Origin: Gammaproteobacteria bacterium
Lineage (GTDB): Bacteria > Pseudomonadota > Gammaproteobacteria > Poriferisulfidales > Poriferisulfidaceae
NCBI GenBank assembly: GCA_007571105.1
Contig: RKRZ01000073.1
Coordinates: forward strand, 1 to 12,426
Direction: 5' to 3'
Length of the DNA: 12,426 bases
In this document: positions 7,444 through 12,426 of the stretch, piece by piece
How the letters are laid out: every line of letters starts with the position of its first letter
Position numbering within the stretch: position 1 is the stretch's first letter
Position numbers and translations under genes: made by a program
The notes under the pieces: model-generated
Told to the model about the DNA's origin: nothing
The model's database searches: none
The model's input: the letters and a program-made list of their open reading frames with translations, nothing else

Positions 7444-10400
7444 CTACGCCGCCTCGGGCAACCCGACCACAGGTGGGGTTTCGAACTTTGCCTCCTTCGG
7501 TGACACCAGCCAGAACTTGGGCAGCCATTGCGTGTACTGCTCCAAAATCTGCCGCCCTCTTGCGCTCCCGGTCTCTCCACAATACTCCATCAGCACCTTG
7601 CGCAAATAGGTCTGGTAGTCCGCGCACTCACCGGACGCCAGCGATTTCCACATGATCATTTCCTTGTTGCACCGCTCCGGAAAGGTTTCCCGCTCATCCA
7701 TCACCAACGCGAAACCGCCGGTCATTCCCGACCCGAAATTAATCCCGGTCTCGCCCAGAATAATGACGGCGCCGCCCGTCATGTACTCACATCCGTGATC
7801 GCCCACACCCTCAATAACCGCCAGCGCCCCGGAATTGCGAATTGCAAATCGCTCCCCGGCCGTCCCGGCTGCGAACAGTTTGCCCCCTGTTGCGCCATAC
7901 AAACACGTGTTGCCCATGATCGGCGTGCGATGCGCCGCCAAACTCAAATCCTCTCCCGGACACAGCACCAGTTTTCCGCCTGCCATGCCCTTGCCCACGT
8001 AATCATTGGCATCTCCGTGCAAATACAGGTGCAAACCGCCCGCATTCCAGACGCCGAAACTTTGACCCGCCGTGCCTGTGAAACGCATGACCAGCGGTGA
8101 TTTGGCCATTCCCAAATTGCCGTGCTGGCGCGCAATTTCTCCCGAGACCCGAGCGCCAATGGAACGGTTGGTATTGTTGATCGTGTACTGGAATTCTCCC
8201 CCCGCTTGATTGAGGATCGCCTCGCGGGCATCACGCACCATTCGTTCCGCCAACTCTCCTTTGTCGAACGAAGGATTGGATTCGACTTGACAATAACGCG
8301 GCGCCTCTTGCGCGACGTCTCCATCCGACAACAGAGGACGCAAATCCAACCGGCGCTGCCGCGGCGTCACTCCGTTTTGGATATCCAACAGGTCGGTTCG
8401 TCCGATAATCTCTTCCATTCGCCGCGCTCCCAGCGCCGCCATCCATTCGCGCGTTTCCTGAGCCACCAGCGTGAAATAATTGACCACCATATCGGCCTCT
8501 CCAATAAAGTGATCCCGCCGCAAAATTTTGTTCTGGGTGGCCACGCCGGTCGCGCAATTGTTCAGATGGCAGATCCGCAAATACTTGCAGCCCATGGCAA
8601 CCATCGGCGCCGTGCCGAAGCCGAAACTCTCCGCTCCCAGCAATGCGGCCTTGATTACATCCAGTCCGGTTTTCAGGCCGCCATCCGCCTGTAAGCGAAT
8701 CTTATCGCGCAAGCCATTGGCCCGCAGGGCCACCTGCGTCTCGCTGATCCCCAATTCCCAAGGCCCGCCCGCGTATTTGATGCTGGTCAAAGGGCTGGCG
8801 CCCGTCCCGCCGTCGTAGCCGGAGATCGTAATCAAATCCGCATACGCCTTCGCCACTCCGGCAGCGATCGTGCCGACCCCGGCCGAAGCCACCAACTTGA
8901 CCGACACCAGCGCATTGGGATTGACCTGCTTGAGGTCGAAAATCAACTGCGCCAAATCCTCAATCGAATAAATATCGTGATGCGGCGGCGGCGAAATCAG
9001 GGTGACGCCCGGATTGCAATAGCGCAGTTGCGCAATGACATCGTTCACTTTTCGACCGGGCAGCTGGCCGCCTTCGCCCGGTTTAGCGCCCTGTGCAATC
9101 TTGATTTGCAACACCTCGGCATTGACCAGATACGCCGGCGTGACGCCAAAGCGGCCGGACGCCACCTGCTTGATCTTCGACGTGCGCGAACTGTCGTAGC
9201 GTTCCGGATCTTCGCCTCCCTCTCCCGAATTGGATCGCGCGCCCAACCGGTTCATGGCCTCCGCCAATGTCTCGTGCGCATCCGGCGATAAAGCGCCTAA
9301 AGACATGCCGGCCGAATCAAAGCGCCGCGTGATTTCGGCGACCGATTCCACCTCCTCGATCGGCACCGGCTCCACATCCTTGCGAAAATCCAAAAGGTCC
9401 CGCAATACCATCGGCTCGCGTCCATTGACCAGTTCGCTGAATTTCCGGTAATCATTCATCTCTCCACTGCGCGCCGCTGTCTGCAGCGCCTGCACTACAT
9501 CCGGATTGAACGCATGGTATTCCTCGCCGTGCACATACTTCAGCAAGCCGCCCTGGCGCAAGTCCCGGCGACCCCATGCGTGCGCTGCCAACTGGCGCTG
9601 GTCGTCCGCCAAATCCTCAAAACCCGCGCCCTGGATGCGACTGACCGAGCCTACAAAGCACAAATCCACCACTTCTTGGGAGAGACCAACGACTTCGAAT
9701 AACTGCGCACCCCGATAACTGGTGATTGCGGAAATCCCCATTTTTGAAATCACCTTGAGCAAGCCTTTGTCGATGCCGCGGCAATAGTTGCCTTCGATCG
9801 TCGAATGCATCTCCTTCTCGATCTCGCCCATGCGCGCCATGTCCGCCAGACATTGAAACGCCAGATACGGGTGCACCGCCGTCGCACCATAGCCAATCAA
9901 GGCTGCAAAGTGATGCGGGTCCCGGGCGGTCGCCGTATCCACCACAATGTTGGCCTGACAGCGCAACCCCTCGCGCACCAGAGCGTGGTGCACTGCACCA
10001 GTCGCAAGCAAGGCAGGAATGGGAATCTTTCCGGGCGCAATTTCCCGATCGGAGAGAATCAGCAAAACATAATCCTCACGCACCGCCACAATCGCCTGAT
10101 CCGCCAATGCACGCACCGCCGCTTCCAGGTCGCCCTGCTCATCCATGTTCAGATCCATACGCAGCGGCCGATAGTTGTCGTCCTCAATCTCCAGCAAGTG
10201 CTCGAACTTCTTGTGCGTCAGCACCGGAGACTCCAGCACCAGGCGAATGGCGTGTTCCGAACTCTCCTCAAACAGATTCAACTCCGGCCCGAAGCAGGTC
10301 TCCAGCGACATCACCACTTTCTCGCGCAGAGAGTCGATCGCCGGATTGGTCACTTGCGCGAATTGCTGCCGGAAATAGTCATACAAAGAGCGCACCTGTC

Positions 10401-11907
10401 CGGACATCACCGGCAAGGGCGTGTCGTCCCCCATCGAGCCCGTGGCTTCCTGGCCTATATCCGCCAACACGCGCAAGACCTGCTCACGCTCCTCATAACT
10501 GACACCAAACATCTTTTCGTACTGGCGCAGAGTCTCGCGTGGATAGGCTTCCCATACGCGGACCCGGTGGCTGGTCAAGTGCCGCATTTCGCGTGAACCT
10601 TCGCGCAACCATTTCCAGTAAGGATTTCGGGTGCTGTTGAGGCGGTCGATTTGCTGGGAGGTCAGCAGATCACCGGTATGCGTATCCACCGCCAGCATCT
10701 GCCCCGGTCCCAGTCGTCCCTTGTCCACCACATCGACATCGTCATAGTCGTGCACCCCGATTTCCGAAGCCAGCATGATGCAGCGATCGCGGGTAATGAC
10801 ATAGCGCGCCGGACGCAGGCCGTTGCGGTCCAGAACACAAGCGGCATAACGTCCATCCGTCAGCACGATCCCTGCCGGACCGTCCCAAGGCTCCATGTGC
10901 ATGGAACTGTATTCGTAGAACGCGCGCAAATCTGTGTCCATCTCCGTCGCATGCTGCCATGCCGGAGGGATCAGCAGGCGCATGGCGCGAAAGATGTCGA
11001 CGCCTCCAGCGTGCAGCACTTCCAGCATATTGTCCAGGGCATACGAATCTGAACCAGTGTCGGACACCAAGGGGCGCAATTGCTCAAGACCAGGCAGATC
11101 TTCGCTGCGGAACGTGTGCGCCCGCGCCTCGGCCCAGTTGCGATTGCCGCGGATGGTATTGATCTCTCCATTGTGCGCCAGATACCGGAACGGCTGCGCC
11201 AGCGACCATTGCGGCAGCGTATTGGTGGAGAAACGCTGGTGGAACACGCAGATGGAAGATTCCAGCTCCGGGTCATTCAAGTCCGCATAAAAGCGCGGCA
11301 GCCATTCGGGCATCATCAGCCCCTTGTAACTGACCACCTGCGGCGACAAACTGCAGACGTAAAAATCCTTGTCATCCGCGACATCCTGTTCGGCCCGGCG
11401 CCGCGCCAGCATCAGGGGGGCATCGCAATGCCACGGATCGGCACTCAGCAAATCCACAAACAACTGTTCAATGCGCGGCATCGAAACCCGCGCCTGATCG
11501 CCCAACGCCTCCGAATCAACCGGAACTACGCGCCAGCCTCGAGGCTTGAAGCCTTGCTCGCTCAGACGGCGTTCCAGGGCTTCGCGGGCTGTTTGCGCGC
11601 GATTTTCATCCTGGCTGAGGAACACCATCGCCAGCGCGATGTTTTTGGCGGCAGGAATGCCTTCGCGTTCAGCAACTTTGTGGAAATAGTCTGTTGAGAT
11701 TTTCAGCAACAGACCGCAGCCGTCGCCAGTTTTTCCATCTGCCGCAATCGCACCGCGATGCGTCATACGTCCAAGCGCATGAATCGCCGTCTGCACGAGT
11801 TGATGGCTCGGCACATCATCCATCTGTGCAATCAGCCCAAAACCACAGCTGTCGCGCTCGAATTCGCGACGATACAGGCTTGATTCAGGTGTTTTGCAAG
11901 CGCTCAT
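7444..11907 (-). CDS. gltB: Glutamate synthase (GOGAT) large subunit
   Basis: It takes the amide group of glutamine, channels the ammonia through the protein and aminates 2-oxoglutarate to glutamate. At 1487 residues it is the size of bacterial NADPH-GOGAT alpha subunits (E. coli 1486). The N-terminal class II amidotransferase domain has its nucleophile Cys21 in RDSCGFGLIA, so a 20-residue propeptide should be removed. The substrate loop (HQRFSTNTLPQWS, HNGEINT) lies at 223-251, a central domain follows, then the FMN/2-oxoglutarate barrel with MSLGALSPDAHE (868-879), SGEGGEDP and SGYDGGTGASPL. The [3Fe-4S] cysteines are 1107, 1113 and 1118 in CKYLRICHLNNCATG. The Gly-rich beta-helix domain ends the protein. 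The start at 11905-11907 has GGAAA upstream. No gltD small subunit lies next to it, so the electron-donating partner must be elsewhere or different. The sequence looks like the proteobacterial NADPH type rather than the longer ferredoxin type. Confidence 0.97.
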   Translation of the reverse strand: MSACKTPESSLYRREFERDSCGFGLIAQMDDVPSHQLVQTAIHALGRMTHRGAIAADGKTGDGCGLLLKISTDYFHKVAEREGIPAAKNIALAMVFLSQDENRAQTAREALERRLSEQGFKPRGWRVVPVDSEALGDQARVSMPRIEQLFVDLLSADPWHCDAPLMLARRRAEQDVADDKDFYVCSLSPQVVSYKGLMMPEWLPRFYADLNDPELESSICVFHQRFSTNTLPQWSLAQPFRYLAHNGEINTIRGNRNWAEARAHTFRSEDLPGLEQLRPLVSDTGSDSYALDNMLEVLHAGGVDIFRAMRLLIPPAWQHATEMDTDLRAFYEYSSMHMEPWDGPAGIVLTDGRYAACVLDRNGLRPARYVITRDRCIMLASEIGVHDYDDVDVVDKGRLGPGQMLAVDTHTGDLLTSQQIDRLNSTRNPYWKWLREGSREMRHLTSHRVRVWEAYPRETLRQYEKMFGVSYEEREQVLRVLADIGQEATGSMGDDTPLPVMSGQVRSLYDYFRQQFAQVTNPAIDSLREKVVMSLETCFGPELNLFEESSEHAIRLVLESPVLTHKKFEHLLEIEDDNYRPLRMDLNMDEQGDLEAAVRALADQAIVAVREDYVLLILSDREIAPGKIPIPALLATGAVHHALVREGLRCQANIVVDTATARDPHHFAALIGYGATAVHPYLAFQCLADMARMGEIEKEMHSTIEGNYCRGIDKGLLKVISKMGISAITSYRGAQLFEVVGLSQEVVDLCFVGSVSRIQGAGFEDLADDQRQLAAHAWGRRDLRQGGLLKYVHGEEYHAFNPDVVQALQTAARSGEMNDYRKFSELVNGREPMVLRDLLDFRKDVEPVPIEEVESVAEITRRFDSAGMSLGALSPDAHETLAEAMNRLGARSNSGEGGEDPERYDSSRTSKIKQVASGRFGVTPAYLVNAEVLQIKIAQGAKPGEGGQLPGRKVNDVIAQLRYCNPGVTLISPPPHHDIYSIEDLAQLIFDLKQVNPNALVSVKLVASAGVGTIAAGVAKAYADLITISGYDGGTGASPLTSIKYAGGPWELGISETQVALRANGLRDKIRLQADGGLKTGLDVIKAALLGAESFGFGTAPMVAMGCKYLRICHLNNCATGVATQNKILRRDHFIGEADMVVNYFTLVAQETREWMAALGARRMEEIIGRTDLLDIQNGVTPRQRRLDLRPLLSDGDVAQEAPRYCQVESNPSFDKGELAERMVRDAREAILNQAGGEFQYTINNTNRSIGARVSGEIARQHGNLGMAKSPLVMRFTGTAGQSFGVWNAGGLHLYLHGDANDYVGKGMAGGKLVLCPGEDLSLAAHRTPIMGNTCLYGATGGKLFAAGTAGERFAIRNSGALAVIEGVGDHGCEYMTGGAVIILGETGINFGSGMTGGFALVMDERETFPERCNKEMIMWKSLASGECADYQTYLRKVLMEYCGETGSARGRQILEQYTQWLPKFWLVSPKEAKFETPPVVGLPEAA

Positions 11908-11918
11908 GTCATGTTTCC

Positions 11919-11933
11919 AGACTTTAAAAGTCT
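11919..11933. repeat. Perfect inverted repeat before the gltB start
   Basis: AGACTTT-A-AAAGTCT has two perfect 7-base arms around one central base. It lies 12 to 26 bases upstream of the gltB start codon, just before the likely ribosome binding site (GGAAA), and downstream of a possible -10 box. The short centre argues against a stable RNA hairpin, so a protein-binding operator is more likely than an attenuator. The regulator is unknown. Confidence 0.45.
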
Positions 11934-11941
11934 AAATAACA

Positions 11942-11969
11942 AGTATATTACAAGGGCACAAACTCAGAA
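11942..11969 (-). promoter_or_regulatory. Possible gltB promoter
   Basis: On the minus strand TATACT at 11942-11947 matches the -10 consensus at five of six positions. TTCTGA about 16 bases upstream is a poor -35. The element would start transcription near 11935, at the edge of the inverted repeat before gltB. It is the best candidate in the 113-base gap between the upstream helicase-like gene and gltB. No terminator-like hairpin with a T run is visible in the gap, so read-through from upstream is also possible. Confidence 0.3.
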
Positions 11970-12020
11970 TTCGCGATGGTCCCATGTAAGGTCGTTTTAA
12001 ATCATGCGTTCGTGCCCCAA

Positions 12021-12426
12021 TCAACCTTTGGCCAGTGATCGAGTGTAACTACAATCAGGCCAGCGCGAACAACTGAGAAAACGTCCATACTCGCCTATCT
12101 TGGTATTTAACCAACCACCGCATCTCGGGCAACTCTCGATTTCCTGGTCACAATCGGAGCAATGGTACTTCCCGTACGCCTTGACCGGTAATCCCTGCCC
12201 GCATACCGGGCAGGGATTTTGCGTGTGTGTGCAATATGGATAGTTTGAGCAACCGTAAAAGGTACTTCTTTGGCCGGAGTTTTTGCGACGAACTAGGTGT
12301 CCTCTAACGCATACCGGACAGGGCACGTTATCTTCAGACCGTCGCCCCAAAACCTTGACGTCGTATGCCTCATTGCTGATCAATTCTAGGGTGAAGGCAG
12401 AAAGCGGCCCTCCTTCTGCCAGCAAG
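12021..12426 (-). CDS. C-terminal tail with three C4 zinc fingers, probably of a UvrD/HelD-like DNA helicase (partial)
   Basis: The frame is open to the right edge of the window and stops at 12021-12023, so only the last 134 residues or so are seen. They hold three topoisomerase-type zinc fingers, counting from the first visible residue: Cys36/39/59/65, Cys72/75/89/92 and Cys99/102/119/125, the first and third including GCSNYPYC- or SCSRWPDC-like ends. The stretch before them (FTLELISNEAYDVKVLGRRS then VPCPVC) resembles the end of UvrD/HelD-like superfamily 1 helicases, which in many proteobacteria carry this zinc tail; topoisomerase I is the main alternative. The motor domain is outside the window, so the helicase call rests on recalled family resemblance. 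The zinc fingers probably bind single-stranded DNA. It lies on the same strand as gltB, 113 bases upstream of it. Confidence 0.65.
   Translation of the reverse strand, partial: LLAEGGPLSAFTLELISNEAYDVKVLGRRSEDNVPCPVCVRGHLVRRKNSGQRSTFYGCSNYPYCTHTQNPCPVCGQGLPVKAYGKYHCSDCDQEIESCPRCGGWLNTKIGEYGRFLSCSRWPDCSYTRSLAKG

Noticed and set aside
9805..10596. 263-residue open frame on the plus strand opposite gltB
   Set aside because: It is the complement of a strongly conserved gltB region, has no recognisable domain and is rich in His, Gln and Arg, as expected for an antisense shadow.
11954..12017. Inverted GGGCAC (11954-11959) and GTGCCC (12012-12017) in the gap before gltB, considered as a terminator
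   Set aside because: The arms are six bases and about 52 bases apart, with no T run; too weak for an intrinsic terminator.

Overview
The window most resembles a chromosomal segment of a moderately GC-rich gammaproteobacterium or close relative. This is judged only from how familiar the GltB, DnaG, folate and formate dehydrogenase proteins look; no species is proposed. Nearly every base is coding. No tRNA, rRNA, CRISPR array, insertion sequence or prophage was seen.

Layout. Left (1-3049, plus strand): the 3' end of a NuoF/FdsB-type flavoprotein subunit, then a complete NAD-linked formate dehydrogenase alpha subunit (FdsA-like), with stop and start codons overlapping. Together they look like the downstream end of an fds operon that oxidises formate with a molybdenum or tungsten bis-MGD centre and passes electrons through Fe-S clusters to the FMN/NAD subunit. 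Middle (3061-4680, minus strand): a HipB/HipA-type toxin-antitoxin locus with an AT-rich promoter region. Its hipA frame is broken by an apparent one-base loss near 3485. Right (4732-11907, minus strand): in transcription order gltB (glutamate synthase large subunit), dnaG (DNA primase) and folP (dihydropteroate synthase), closely packed and possibly one transcript. Far right (12021-12426, minus strand): the zinc-finger C-terminus of a larger protein, probably a UvrD/HelD-like helicase, cut by the window edge.

How they work together. The fds genes make reducing equivalents from formate. GltB makes glutamate from glutamine and 2-oxoglutarate, FolP makes the pteroate core of folate, and DnaG primes replication. 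The last three are housekeeping genes in an unusual order: dnaG follows gltB by 27 bases without rpsU or rpoD, and gltD is not next to gltB. The hip locus sits between the housekeeping block and the fds operon like an acquired cassette.

No convincing previously undescribed system was found. The points most worth a second look are the gltB-dnaG linkage, the hipA frameshift with its inferred GTG start, the apparent loss of the His/Cys-rich Fe-S site in the formate dehydrogenase, and the palindromes upstream of hipB and gltB.
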